DNA of 64,000 bases, taken from positions 1 to 64,000 of the forward strand of contig NZ_UCOB01000014.1 in NCBI RefSeq assembly GCF_900474295.1. The letters are read 5' to 3'. This document shows positions 1-9,694 of the stretch, in pieces. The position numbers were made by a program, and so were the translations under genes. Each line of letters begins with the position of its first letter. Position 1 is the first letter of the stretch. The DNA is from Synechococcus sp. UW140. Its GTDB lineage: Bacteria; Cyanobacteriota; Cyanobacteriia; PCC-6307; Cyanobiaceae. Below the pieces are notes generated by a model that did not search any database, had not been told where the DNA came from, and saw only the letters and a list, made by a program, of their open reading frames with translations.

Positions 1-42
1 CTCACGCGTCCTTCCCTCTACGCCAGCAACCTTCTGGCCCAT

Positions 43-163
43 CCCAGTTGCACACAAGCCGCTCCACTTGCACAAAAAAGCAGGGACAGCTCAGGGACCA
101 CCCACTCAAACTCATTGCAATTAAACACTCCTGAGTGGCAGCAGCGGCCACCAGGGCCAGCTC
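43..163. repeat. Direct repeat copy 1, upstream of giant gene 1
   Basis: This ~120 bp stretch recurs at 4115-4233 with few changes in its two outer blocks: a left block around CCGCTCCACTTGCACAAAAA and a right block around GGCAGCAGCGGCCACCAGGG. The middle is more diverged. Each copy lies about 350-550 bp upstream of a giant secreted-protein gene, so it may be a shared promoter or regulatory segment, or the trace of a duplication of the locus. The rest of 1-525 holds no convincing gene. Confidence 0.75.
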
Positions 164-525
164 TGATCCTCAGATTGGATGCTGCTCGCAGCCACGCAAT
201 TCAGGTTCCGTACCCACGATTCTGCCTAGATGCGGTGCGTGCAGCTGCCGGTTTGAAACCGCCCGGCAGCCAGTGGCATCGAACAGACCTCTAAAGCCGG
301 AATCAAATCGTGCACCAATGGAACCACATGCCAGTAGCTGCATTGCGATGCCGCTTCGATAATGATTGAAAGATCAAGCCTCCACTTGCTTATTCCCTCG
401 CGCGCATTGACAAGGCGAATCCCTTGGAACAGGGAGTTTAACGCTGGCGTCTGGGCAGTTCCAGTGGAGCCTGGTAGCTGGCTCAATTTGAGAGATCAGC
501 ACGCTCATCCGGCTGAGTCGTAGCG

Positions 526-3500
526 GTGGCATGGCCTCAGAAGACCAACGGAGTGCTGACAAGTGCGGGGTTGAGCGTCAGCACGCCGTGGGCCTCAGGC
601 TCCAAAAGACGCGTTGATCATGCTGGTGGTCTTGAAGGCAAAGAGCTGCTTGTCGCCGATGGGTCATGCCCCCACATCCGCGAGTTGCTGGCAACGTGCC
701 GCGTTCCGGTGTTGTGGCTCACAGGCCAACAAGACCCGCTGATCGTTGTTGGTCGAGCCTTAGCCCAAAGAAGAGCAGAAGGAACGCCCGTTCAAACACT
801 CCACTGGGTCAGCCATGGAGCGCCTGGTGCTGTTTTTGTTGGCCCAAAAAAGATCAACACAACGGCTTTGCTGAATGCCCAGCAGGAGCTCGCTGCTTGG
901 CAACTCAAAACAATCAATCTTTGGAGCTGCTCAACTGGGGCAGACCAGGATTTTGTCAGTGTTTTAGAAGAACTTTCTGGCGCCTCAGTATGGGCCAGTC
1001 CTGGGATATTGGGCCGTCAGGCTGATGGCAGCAGTCATTGGCAGCTCACAAAACCATCAAAAAACAAGAGGCCTGATTTACCCATCAACAAAAGCCAAAA
1101 ACTGGCATGGAATTATTCACTCGTTGCAGGAGCAGATTTTGAGGGTCCCCAGTCGCTATCAGGAACGGTTGCCACTGGCCGCGCCTGGTACTCATTAGAA
1201 GAGACAATCAGCTCAGGAGAACGTCTTCTTCTTAACCAAGATTTCTTTGGCAGCGTCTTCGCCGCCATGGGCAACGGTGATACTGTCCACATCGGAGTCA
1301 AATCCAGTAATTGGGCCAGTTCTGACAACCCATTCACAGCTGATTCTGCAGCAGGGTTCGCAGGAAACTTCGCAATCAGACTTACAACAGAGCGATCTGG
1401 GCAATGGACTGGAACAAAACGGAGCCGTATCTATAAAGATGGCGCAGAAGTTGCCAGATCATATGGATACAGTCGTGGAACCACATGGGGACCTCAATAT
1501 TTTTTAGAGCTATCACATGACGGCGACAATGTACGTATTGCCCAAAGTAAATCGGGCAGCTCCGAGCGGGCGCTGCACATATCAACAACGCCGTATTCCT
1601 GGTGGGATGTTGATGGGATCATAACAAACAAAGATCAAACAGGCGATCAAAATTTTAACTTTACGTCGACTGACATTCTTCTCCATTGGAACGGCTGGGA
1701 TGCAAACAGCACCTTTGATTATGCAACAGTCGATTGGTCAGAGCTGACTGAATCTGCTGTTCCGACTGATGAAACTGCTCCCATTTTCTCTTCAGCTGCC
1801 ACATCCACCGACGGCACCAAAGTTGTCCTCACCTACAACGAGTCACTCTCTGTAACCACCCCCTACGGAGATAGCGCCGTAAATTGGACGCGCTTCACGG
1901 TCACAACGGATGGTGACGCAAATGCCGTCACTGGCGTCTCCGTCTCTGGGGCAACGGTCGAGCTCACGCTCACCAACACCGTCAAAAACGATCAGACCGT
2001 CACCGTTGCTTACACCGATAGCACCAACGACAACGACTACATCGCTATTCAAGATTTGGGTGGCTGTGACGCTGCATCGCTGAGCAGCACTGCAGCCATC
2101 AATAACTCCAGCATTGCTGGTACTCCTCCCACCATCGCCGTTAGCTCCGATGTCGCCTCCCTAAAAGCAGGAGAGACCGCATCCCTCAGCTTTGCACTCT
2201 CAGAAGCATCCTCCAACTTCGCTGAATCCGACGTCACCTTCTCCGGCGGTGCTCTCTCCAACTGGAATGCGGCATCCGCAACCTCCTATTCCGCCACCTT
2301 CACTCCAACAGCGGACAGCACCACCAACGCTGTGATCTCCGTTGCCTCCTCCAAGTTCTCCGACGCCGCAGGCAATACCAACAACGACGGTTCTGATGAC
2401 AACAACTCCGTCACCCTCTCCGTCGACACCGTCAGGCCCACCATTGCCGTCAGCTCTGATGTCGCCTCTCTCAAAGCTGGAGAAACGGCAAGCCTCACTT
2501 TCACACTCTCAGAGGCCTCCTCCAACTTCGTTCAATCCGACGTTTCCGTTTCCGGCGGCACTCTCTCCAACTGGAGCACAGCATCGGCAACCTCCTATTC
2601 CGCCACCTTCACACCAACAGCTGACAGCACCACCAACGGTGTGATCTCTGTTGCCTCCTCCAAGTTCTCCGATTCCGCAGGCAATACCAACGCCGACGGG
2701 TCCGATAGCAACAACTCCGTCACCCTCTCCGTCGACACCGTCAGGCCCACCTTCCAATCCGCTGCCACCAACAAAAGCGGCACCAAAATCATCCTCACCT
2801 ACAGCGAAACACTCTCCTCCACAACCGCTGCCATCGGCACCTTCTCTGCCACCACTGCTTCTAAAAACAACCCCATCACCGACGTTGCCATCGCTGGCTC
2901 CACCGCTGAACTCACACTCACCAACACCATCAAAAGCGGTCAAGCCGTCACCGTTGCTTACACAGACCCATCCAGCTCCGACGATGCCAATGCCATCCAA
3001 GATTCAACTGGCAATGACGCCGCATCACTGAGCAGCACCTCTGTCACCAACAACTCCACCGTTGCCTCTGACTCCTCAGACAAGGGCTCCTCAGACACCA
3101 ACGCCCTCGTTCTCAACAGCGACAACTCCTTCATCGTCACCGATGGTGACACCAAAGGCCTCTGGCTCAAATTCAACGTCAAGGCAGCCAGCACCAAACG
3201 CCAAAACTGCCTCAAAATCCTCGATCAACATGGTTCCGTCCTCGGTGCCATTGGCGCCACGCAAAACTCCAAAAACCTCGGTAGCCACGCCATCTTTATC
3301 CCAGAAGGCTCAACCATTGCCTTCCATCAGTTCAGCAACAACCAAGCCATCAACAGCTCGCCGCAGCTCAACATCATCGAGCAAGCTGACGGCAGCTTCC
3401 AGCTAAAACTCAACGATGGAGCCGATGACAGCGATCACGACGATCTCACCATCGACATCACCGCATTCTCAAGCTCTCCCAACGCAAGCGCAACCTCCAT

Positions 3501-3966
3501 CGCAACAGAGCAAACCGGCATCCATGACTCCATCCTGGATCTCTCCTCCATCCCCGCAGCTGGCAAAACACTCCAACTCACCATCAACAGCGATTGCTCC
3601 TTTAACAACCGCATCGCCATGGTCAAACTCACAGAGGAAACAGACGGCAGCTTCTCCGTCAACGGAAAGACCAATGCCGATGCCACAGCCTTTGATCAAG
3701 CCGTCAAAGACCACCTCATCAACCCAAACGGCACCTCCATCACGGCCACTGGGGTACAAACACAAACCATTGACTGGACCCTCGCCTCAGCAGATGCCGG
3801 CTTCTACTCGCCCGTTCTGATCAACCCCGACGGTGAGCTCTACACCTACGGCTCTAGCTACGTCAAAATCCTCGGCTGCAACTTTTTTAGCTTTGAGGAC
3901 ACCCACCAAAACAACAGCTCAGACTTCGATTACAACGACGTCTCCATCCTCTTTCAAGTGATCTAA
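526..3966 (+). CDS. Giant secreted DUF4347/SWM-repeat/DUF4114-like surface protein
   Basis: A 1146-residue modular protein with no signal peptide, probably exported by a type I system elsewhere. Residues ~38-170 match DUF4347, with a His in HWVSHGAPG and a Cys in LWSCSTGAD, positions that correspond to the dyad of the caspase-like fold this domain is related to. Residues ~198-410 look lectin-like. Next come an SWM repeat (~418-535), two bacterial Ig-like repeats of exactly 103 residues, a second SWM repeat (~742-850), and a C-terminal module (~860-1146) ending in the acidic DYNDV motif of DUF4114. SWM repeats are known from SwmB, a giant cell-surface protein needed for swimming of marine Synechococcus; a role in motility or adhesion here is inference. 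The start is a GTG with no clear ribosome-binding site, so the true start may be a little downstream. Confidence 0.85.
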   Translation: MAWPQKTNGVLTSAGLSVSTPWASGSKRRVDHAGGLEGKELLVADGSCPHIRELLATCRVPVLWLTGQQDPLIVVGRALAQRRAEGTPVQTLHWVSHGAPGAVFVGPKKINTTALLNAQQELAAWQLKTINLWSCSTGADQDFVSVLEELSGASVWASPGILGRQADGSSHWQLTKPSKNKRPDLPINKSQKLAWNYSLVAGADFEGPQSLSGTVATGRAWYSLEETISSGERLLLNQDFFGSVFAAMGNGDTVHIGVKSSNWASSDNPFTADSAAGFAGNFAIRLTTERSGQWTGTKRSRIYKDGAEVARSYGYSRGTTWGPQYFLELSHDGDNVRIAQSKSGSSERALHISTTPYSWWDVDGIITNKDQTGDQNFNFTSTDILLHWNGWDANSTFDYATVDWSELTESAVPTDETAPIFSSAATSTDGTKVVLTYNESLSVTTPYGDSAVNWTRFTVTTDGDANAVTGVSVSGATVELTLTNTVKNDQTVTVAYTDSTNDNDYIAIQDLGGCDAASLSSTAAINNSSIAGTPPTIAVSSDVASLKAGETASLSFALSEASSNFAESDVTFSGGALSNWNAASATSYSATFTPTADSTTNAVISVASSKFSDAAGNTNNDGSDDNNSVTLSVDTVRPTIAVSSDVASLKAGETASLTFTLSEASSNFVQSDVSVSGGTLSNWSTASATSYSATFTPTADSTTNGVISVASSKFSDSAGNTNADGSDSNNSVTLSVDTVRPTFQSAATNKSGTKIILTYSETLSSTTAAIGTFSATTASKNNPITDVAIAGSTAELTLTNTIKSGQAVTVAYTDPSSSDDANAIQDSTGNDAASLSSTSVTNNSTVASDSSDKGSSDTNALVLNSDNSFIVTDGDTKGLWLKFNVKAASTKRQNCLKILDQHGSVLGAIGATQNSKNLGSHAIFIPEGSTIAFHQFSNNQAINSSPQLNIIEQADGSFQLKLNDGADDSDHDDLTIDITAFSSSPNASATSIATEQTGIHDSILDLSSIPAAGKTLQLTINSDCSFNNRIAMVKLTEETDGSFSVNGKTNADATAFDQAVKDHLINPNGTSITATGVQTQTIDWTLASADAGFYSPVLINPDGELYTYGSSYVKILGCNFFSFEDTHQNNSSDFDYNDVSILFQVI
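2131..2748 (+). repeat. Two tandem 309-bp Ig-like domain repeats
   Basis: Two in-frame copies of a 309-bp (103-codon) unit, beginning at 2131 and 2440 and ending where the next SWM repeat starts at 2749. The DNA is nearly identical over long stretches, which implies recent duplication or gene conversion and makes expansion or contraction likely. Confidence 0.85.
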
Positions 3967-4114
3967 ACCGCGCTCGCAGCACAAGCAGGGCAACAGACAC
4001 GGGTGCTCTGAATGATCAGGCCTCAACAAAGCAGCCAAACGTCGCGGCAGAGCTGATCACACCACTGAGCCGCAAAAGATCTCGCTCGTTCTTGGCAGCG
4101 AACAATCATCGGCT

Positions 4115-4233
4115 CCAGTTGCACATAAGCCGCTCCACTTGCACAAAAAAGCAGGGACAACTCAGGGACGAGCCCCTCAGACCCATTCCCGTAACTAGAA
4201 GCTCAGTGGCAGCAGCGGCCACCAGGGCCAGCT
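4115..4233. repeat. Direct repeat copy 2, upstream of giant gene 2
   Basis: Second copy of the element at 43-163. Both outer blocks are almost identical to copy 1 and about 60-65 bp separate them. It lies in the 3967-4497 gap, in which I see no gene. Confidence 0.75.
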
Positions 4234-4497
4234 TTGCTCCTTTGACGAGATGCCCTCAGTTGCACTCAGATCGCCTGCCATTACTCAAGTCAGCTGTTCC
4301 AGGGACTCCTTTTGTGCAGGTGGGAAAACCTTGTGCGAGTGGTTTTAGGGTCATTTCAGGGATGAAATTGGCATGCATGGCAGCAATCGCTGAACTCATG
4401 TTGGTCGCTCTAAACCAATACGCACACCAACCCTGATCAATGTCTAGATCTGACCGGTGTCCTTAGCGTGCGTGCAGCAAAGGACGGTTTGAACGCG

Positions 4498-4638
4498 ATG
4501 TTTCGGGACCGACAAAGGCTCTTTAACGGGGTCTGCGCTGCGGCGATTTTCTGCTTTGCCACGGTACCCCTCGCCATGCCCACTGAGGCGGCACCGTCCA
4601 TGGTGAGCTGCAGCCGCAGATCGAGGCGGTCAAACTAG
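4498..4638 (+). other. Orphan signal-peptide-like ORF (46 aa)
   Basis: ATG at 4498, stop at 4636-4638. The 46-residue product has a basic N-terminus, a hydrophobic core (GVCAAAIFCFATVPLA) and then an Ala-rich turn resembling a signal peptidase site, followed by a short Ser/Arg tail. It ends 19 bp before the giant gene at 4658 and is in a different frame from it. It could be the decayed 5' end of an ancestral secreted gene, a leader ORF, or chance. Confidence 0.35.
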
Positions 4639-4657
4639 CACCTACTCAAATTGCTGA

Positions 4658-7600
4658 ATGAGTCTGATGCCAGTCACACTCCATGCGAAAGGATCCACTG
4701 GCCAAGACTTAATTCCCAAAGCCTACCGGGCTTCTGTATTTCAGTATGCATCAAAAACCTATGCCGTCGTTACAAAAAATCAAACAGATCAGACCTCAGG
4801 AGGATTTGTTGTTGTTGACATCTCTAATCCGAGCAACCCAACTAAAATTGCCGAAAAAACTGATGTAGAGACAGGTGATAATGACAACCCTGACAGTAAC
4901 TGGGAATTATTAAACGGTTCATTTGATGTCGCAACGGCGATTGTAGACACCGTCCCCTATGCCGTTATTTCTCAGAATCTTGGTACGACTAACAGCCCAG
5001 GTGGAATCACGATTGTCAAGCTTACGAACAACGATGGAAATATAACGTCCACATCACCCAGCGTCGTTCGGCAGATTCAGGATGGGGATGATTCTTTTCA
5101 CGGTTCTGACAAAACACAATTTAAAAACGCGAGAGGACTCTCTCTACAGCAGTTAGGCGAAAAAACGTATTTATTTACAACTGGTAGTCGCAATACTGAC
5201 GACAAAGGCTTCCTACAAGTTTACGACTTCGATAATCTCATTGATGGCAATAATGGCAACGATATATCTGCGCTGGTTTCCGAGATTGAGGATAGCACTT
5301 CTGCAACATTGGGCGAGTCTTGGGACATCAAAACATTCTCTGAGAGTGGCAAGGCCTATGCTCTTATTACATCTCAAGAAGTTGAAAGTTATGGCGGTGG
5401 AAATTCAACATTTCATGATGCTTTTGAATTTAATCCTTCAGAAAATTCACTTCAAAAAGTACAAAATCCAGTTTATTGGCTTGGTCGTGTAACTTCAGGC
5501 GTTGCTGTTGGAACCTTAGGCGCAAAGCGGTATGTGGCTGTTGTCTCAAAAGATGATGACCCCGGTCACACACAATCCCAACCTGTCGTTGCAATTTATG
5601 ACTATACGGACCCTTCCAATCCTTCTCAATATCTAGATGCTTTGTTGCCGGATGACAGCAGCTCGTTCCTTGAAGGGGTGAGTCAGATTGCGTTAACTGA
5701 GGTTGATGGCAAATATTACGTGATTCTACCCAACAGCAAAAGTGGATCGAATCGCGTTGAATTCATCGAATTCAAGCCAACAGAATTGAATCCTGACACA
5801 GGGCGATTAGGGAAATTTTATTATGACAGCAGCATTGTTGATGGCAGTATTGATTCAGAGGGCGCAACTTTTTCAAGACTTGCCACAGCAGTTGATGCAA
5901 TTCCTTTCACAATTGATTCAAAATCGTATGTGCTAATCACCTCCAATGCAGATCAAGACATCCAAATCATAAAGCTATCTAACCCACCCACACTCACCTC
6001 CGCCACCTACAACGCTTCCAACGGTGCACTCGTTATCACGGGGACCAACCTTCCGGCTAATTCCGCAGCAACGAACGATATTGACATCTCCAAACTCACC
6101 CTCACCGGTGAAGGCAGCAGCACTTATACCCTAACCTCCGATGACGTTGAACTCACCTCTTCAACTGAGTTCTCGCTCAACCTCAATGCGGCCGATCAAC
6201 TCCAACTGGCTGGCCTCTTAAATAAAAACGGCACCTCCTCTGGCGGAGGTACCACCTACAACATTGCCGCAGCAGAGGACTGGGCGCCGGGGGCTGATGC
6301 ATCCACCGATATCGCTGACCTCACCGGCAACGCCATCACCGTCTCCAACGTCGCCGCTCCAACCCTCAGCTCCGCCACGTACAACAACTCCACAGGGGTT
6401 CTCACCCTCAGCGGCAGCAACCTGCCCGCCCATCCCGGCTCCAGCAACGACATCGACGTCTCCAAGCTCACCATCACCGGTGGCTCCGGCAGCACCTACA
6501 CCCTCACCACTGGTGACGTTGAACTGACATCGGCGACGGCTGTGAGCATCACCCTCAACAGCACCGACCAGAGCAATCTCGACTCCCTGCTCAATAAAAA
6601 CGGCACTGCCTCCAGCCAAGGCACCACATACAACATCGCCGCTGCAGATGACTGGGCACCCGGTGCAGACAGCAGCACCGACATTGCCGATCTCACCGGT
6701 AACGCCATCACCGTCTCCAACGTAGTGGCCACAGAAGACCTCCTTCTCTATCTCCAATCCAAGCTCAAAAAAACGCAGGTCACGGCCTCTCTCACCCTCG
6801 CTGCTGACACCCTCTCCCAATCCATACGCTCAAACCTCAACAGCAAAGGCATCAGTCTCGCCAGCAAAGTTCTTGAACTCACCCAGAGCCTTCCTGAGAA
6901 ACAAACAGAAGCCAACCTCAACCTCAAACTCGCCACCGTTGCGCCCAACCTCAACCTTGCCGGCAGCAATGGCGAACGCAGCAAAGATAAAAAGTTCCTC
7001 TACTACAACATCGACGATCAAGGCGCTCTCTCCTCCTTTAACTACAACCCCATCACCAGAACTGGGGCTCGCCTTTACGACACCGATGGTGATGGCCTTG
7101 GTGATCTCGTCTCCGTCGCACACCGTGATGGCCAAACAGGTGACCTCGATGGCAAAAGCAATGGCTCCCTCAGCCTGAAAACCACCGCTGCAACCATCGA
7201 CCTCAATCCTGTCTTCTCAGGCCAAGACAACGGCTTGCTTACTCTCGCTGATCCAACTGACAGCACCACGGCTGCTGCTCTCAACCTCCAGGCCTCACTG
7301 AGCTCCAGCAGCAATGCCGCCAACGCCATCGGCTACATCATCCTCTCCGCTGAGGAAGCCGCTGATGCAGACACCATCCTCAAAGACCTTGATCAGCTCA
7401 AGCAACGTGCCGTCAGTCTCTTCTCCAGCCTCGAGGCCTCCGATGTCACTCTCCACGACGCCTTTCGCTTTAGCCGTTCACTCCAACTGCTCAACGGCCA
7501 ATCCATTCGCTTCTTCTCAACAGCTGATTCAATTCTCAGTGATCTCACCAGCCTCAGTGATTCACGCTTCTCCTGGCTTGATCACACCATCAACTCTGAT

Positions 7601-8170
7601 GGCAGCCTCGCCGTCTCAGGCAACAACAACATCGCCTTCTCCCTCTCACAGCAAGACACCGATCCAGGTTTAGCTGCACTCATCGCTCAACAGCAGCACA
7701 TCGCAGCCAGCCTCGATTTCTCCGCCTTTACAGAAGGGCAAACCGTCTCTGGCACTCTCTACACCGCCAGAGAAGCAAGCTTTGATTCACTCACCGGCTT
7801 CTATCGCACCGTTGACAGCCAAGGCAGGGTTCTTGCTGCTGATGGCTCCCTCATCGCTCCAGGGGAAGCCGGTTACACCAAAGCTGCCTTACTCGACTCC
7901 AATCGCGTCACTGCACTCGACAATCTCTCCGTTGACGACAACAAAACCAAAGACGCCGACGTCTCACTCACTGAATTCTGTTGTCTTGCTCCCTTTGCAA
8001 AAGTGAACGACAACACCTTCTTTGCCTTTGATGCGGCCAATGCTGATGGGCTCTCACACTTCCAAGCTTTAGGCGACAACCTCTTTGGCCTAGAAGACAC
8101 CCTCGGTGGTGGTGATCTCGATTACGACGACTTCATCCTCGGCTTTAATTTCAAAGCCCTCACCACCTGA
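4658..8170 (+). CDS. Giant propeller/tandem-repeat protein with DUF4114-like C-terminus
   Basis: A 1170-residue protein with no signal peptide at the chosen ATG. Residues 1-440 contain propeller-like repeats of the LVIVD type (FVVVDISNPSNPTKIAE, YDYTDPSNPSQ). Two tandem 124-residue repeats follow (starting near residues 444 and 568), then a Ser/Ala/Leu-rich segment, and a C-terminus ending in EDTLGGGDLDYDDFILGF, the acidic DUF4114 signature. Such proteins are typically exported calcium-binding surface or extracellular proteins. The first 1.3 kb is clearly more AT-rich than the repeat region and C-terminus, suggesting domain shuffling. Function is unknown; export by a type I system is inference. 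Confidence 0.8.
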   Translation: MSLMPVTLHAKGSTGQDLIPKAYRASVFQYASKTYAVVTKNQTDQTSGGFVVVDISNPSNPTKIAEKTDVETGDNDNPDSNWELLNGSFDVATAIVDTVPYAVISQNLGTTNSPGGITIVKLTNNDGNITSTSPSVVRQIQDGDDSFHGSDKTQFKNARGLSLQQLGEKTYLFTTGSRNTDDKGFLQVYDFDNLIDGNNGNDISALVSEIEDSTSATLGESWDIKTFSESGKAYALITSQEVESYGGGNSTFHDAFEFNPSENSLQKVQNPVYWLGRVTSGVAVGTLGAKRYVAVVSKDDDPGHTQSQPVVAIYDYTDPSNPSQYLDALLPDDSSSFLEGVSQIALTEVDGKYYVILPNSKSGSNRVEFIEFKPTELNPDTGRLGKFYYDSSIVDGSIDSEGATFSRLATAVDAIPFTIDSKSYVLITSNADQDIQIIKLSNPPTLTSATYNASNGALVITGTNLPANSAATNDIDISKLTLTGEGSSTYTLTSDDVELTSSTEFSLNLNAADQLQLAGLLNKNGTSSGGGTTYNIAAAEDWAPGADASTDIADLTGNAITVSNVAAPTLSSATYNNSTGVLTLSGSNLPAHPGSSNDIDVSKLTITGGSGSTYTLTTGDVELTSATAVSITLNSTDQSNLDSLLNKNGTASSQGTTYNIAAADDWAPGADSSTDIADLTGNAITVSNVVATEDLLLYLQSKLKKTQVTASLTLAADTLSQSIRSNLNSKGISLASKVLELTQSLPEKQTEANLNLKLATVAPNLNLAGSNGERSKDKKFLYYNIDDQGALSSFNYNPITRTGARLYDTDGDGLGDLVSVAHRDGQTGDLDGKSNGSLSLKTTAATIDLNPVFSGQDNGLLTLADPTDSTTAAALNLQASLSSSSNAANAIGYIILSAEEAADADTILKDLDQLKQRAVSLFSSLEASDVTLHDAFRFSRSLQLLNGQSIRFFSTADSILSDLTSLSDSRFSWLDHTINSDGSLAVSGNNNIAFSLSQQDTDPGLAALIAQQQHIAASLDFSAFTEGQTVSGTLYTAREASFDSLTGFYRTVDSQGRVLAADGSLIAPGEAGYTKAALLDSNRVTALDNLSVDDNKTKDADVSLTEFCCLAPFAKVNDNTFFAFDAANADGLSHFQALGDNLFGLEDTLGGGDLDYDDFILGFNFKALTT
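5987..6730 (+). repeat. Two tandem 372-bp repeats inside giant gene 2
   Basis: In-frame units of 372 bp (124 codons), starting at 5987 and 6359. Each ends with the residues LTGNAITVSNV. Similarity is high at both protein and DNA level, as for intragenic duplication. Confidence 0.8.
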
Positions 8171-8389
8171 GCTCGGGTCGTAGATCGCAGCTCTTAAGAG
8201 GCCAACGCAAGATTGCGTTCCAGCGTCATGGCGATCAAACAGGCACTCCGGGGCTACGCACAAGCCCTGGTTTTGATTTGGAGCGAGATGGGCTGGGCTC
8301 CCGATGGCGACAAGACAACTGTTGAGCTGCACTGCTCAATAGACATGCAGGCAGATGCACGCCATAGTCAGACCGTTTAGCAGCTCGGA

Positions 8390-8779
8390 ATGGCAACCTT
8401 CAACACAACCACCCCGTTCATGCTCTTGGCACGCATTCATGTGAAGCCAGACTGTGTGGATCAGTATCTGGAGCTTGCGCGCGTGACTGATGCGGCTGTT
8501 CAAGCATCCGAGCCAGGCATGCTCCATCACACTTTTGATCAAGATCCCGAGGACCCTCAAGCTTTTGTTTGGTCAGAGGTCTATGCCAATGACGCAGCAT
8601 TTGCCGCCCATGTATCCAACCCTCCGGTTCTGGAGTATCTCGAAAAGCATGCCGAGCTTGGTGATGGCTTCAGCATCGAGGTCTATGGCACGGTTGGCGA
8701 TGAGTGCCGCTCGCTGATGCAATCCTTCGGGCTGCCACTCAAGATCTTCGAAACAAAGCTCGGATACAGCAGGGTTTAA
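8390..8779 (+). CDS. Antibiotic biosynthesis monooxygenase (ABM) domain protein
   Basis: A 129-residue protein of the ABM/quinol monooxygenase-like family (dimeric ferredoxin-like fold). Family features are the opening strand MLLARIHVKPDCVDQYLEL, the EPGMLHHTFDQDPEDP strand-turn, and the aromatic strand FVWSEVYANDAAFAAHV followed by a helix with H near residue 74. Members act as small cofactor-independent monooxygenases or heme-degrading enzymes; the substrate here cannot be read from sequence. It stands alone on the plus strand and converges on the metal-transport operon that ends at 8837. Confidence 0.8.
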   Translation: MATFNTTTPFMLLARIHVKPDCVDQYLELARVTDAAVQASEPGMLHHTFDQDPEDPQAFVWSEVYANDAAFAAHVSNPPVLEYLEKHAELGDGFSIEVYGTVGDECRSLMQSFGLPLKIFETKLGYSRV

Positions 8780-8781
8780 CG

Positions 8782-8823
8782 GATCCAGGCAAACAGTGAA
8801 GGCACCATCATTCGACCTGGATC
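8782..8823. terminator. Weak inverted repeat between convergent genes
   Basis: GATCCAGG at 8782-8789 pairs with CCTGGATC at 8816-8823 across a 26-nt loop, between the ABM gene and the permease gene that converge here. There is no T-tract, so a bidirectional terminator role is only tentative. Confidence 0.3.
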
Positions 8824-8836
8824 GAGATGACTGGTC

Positions 8837-9694
8837 TCAAGTGCGGCTGGAAAGCCTGGGCGTTTGAGCAAGCCAACAACGACCGAGCAATGCCAACAGG
8901 AAGCCAATGAACTGGATAATCACCACTGAGGGACCTGAAGGCAGATTGATCGCTCCCGAGACCAATATTCCACCCAAAGCACATCCACCACCGAGGGCTG
9001 CCGATAGAGCCACATAGGCAGGAAAACTGCGGCTGAGAAGACGACCAGCACAAGCGGGAATGACAACAAAAGCCGAAATGAGAAGGACACCAACGGCCTT
9101 GATCGAGACCGCCACAACAACAGCCAGCAACAGAGTGAATCCCAAGCGATGCAAGCGCGTGTTAACACCAACCGCACCAGCCAAGTCTTGATTCAAGGTG
9201 AGCAGCACTTGGGCACGCAAACTGATACCCAAATAAATTAAAGTTGTCACGAGCAGCCCTCCAATCACAACAAGATCAAGGGAACTAATGCCAAGGATGT
9301 CACCGAAAAGCAACTGCTGAATACCACCCCGATAGGATTTAACTTGGCTGAGCAAAAGTATCGCCGCAGCGAGCGAACTTGAGTAGACAATATTGAGCAA
9401 CGCATCGGTAGGTAGAGAACTGCGCTCAACCAGATAGCTCACCAGAAGAGCAAAGAGAACGGCAAATGGGATCAGTACCAAAATGGGATTCACGCCGATA
9501 ATGATGCCAAAGCTGATACCGAGCAAGGCAGAATGCCCCAAGGCATCACTGAAAAAAGAAAGCTTGCGTAGCACGGCAAAACTGCCAAGCACGCCGCCTA
9601 GAGCACCAGTCAACATCCCACCAAGCAGTGCGCGCTGCATAAACGGTTCTGCCAAAAGACTCATCAGGGAAGCTTCAGTCATGGCGGCAATCAC
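8837..9694 (-). CDS. znuB: Metal ABC transporter permease, ZnuB/MntB family
   Basis: A 285-residue inner-membrane permease with about eight hydrophobic segments and the ABC-3 family signature (LRKLSFFSDALGHSALLGI; later VNTRLHRLGF and VGVLLISAFVVIPA). It forms the pore of a periplasmic-binding-protein-dependent importer for a divalent transition metal. The GTG start overlaps the ATPase stop by four bases; an ATG four codons downstream is an alternative. It is the last gene of a four-gene operon led by a cobalamin riboswitch. The family is usually annotated for zinc or manganese, but the riboswitch argues for cobalt. Confidence 0.88.
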   Translation of the reverse strand: MIAAMTEASLMSLLAEPFMQRALLGGMLTGALGGVLGSFAVLRKLSFFSDALGHSALLGISFGIIIGVNPILVLIPFAVLFALLVSYLVERSSLPTDALLNIVYSSSLAAAILLLSQVKSYRGGIQQLLFGDILGISSLDLVVIGGLLVTTLIYLGISLRAQVLLTLNQDLAGAVGVNTRLHRLGFTLLLAVVVAVSIKAVGVLLISAFVVIPACAGRLLSRSFPAYVALSAALGGGCALGGILVSGAINLPSGPSVVIIQFIGFLLALLGRCWLAQTPRLSSRT

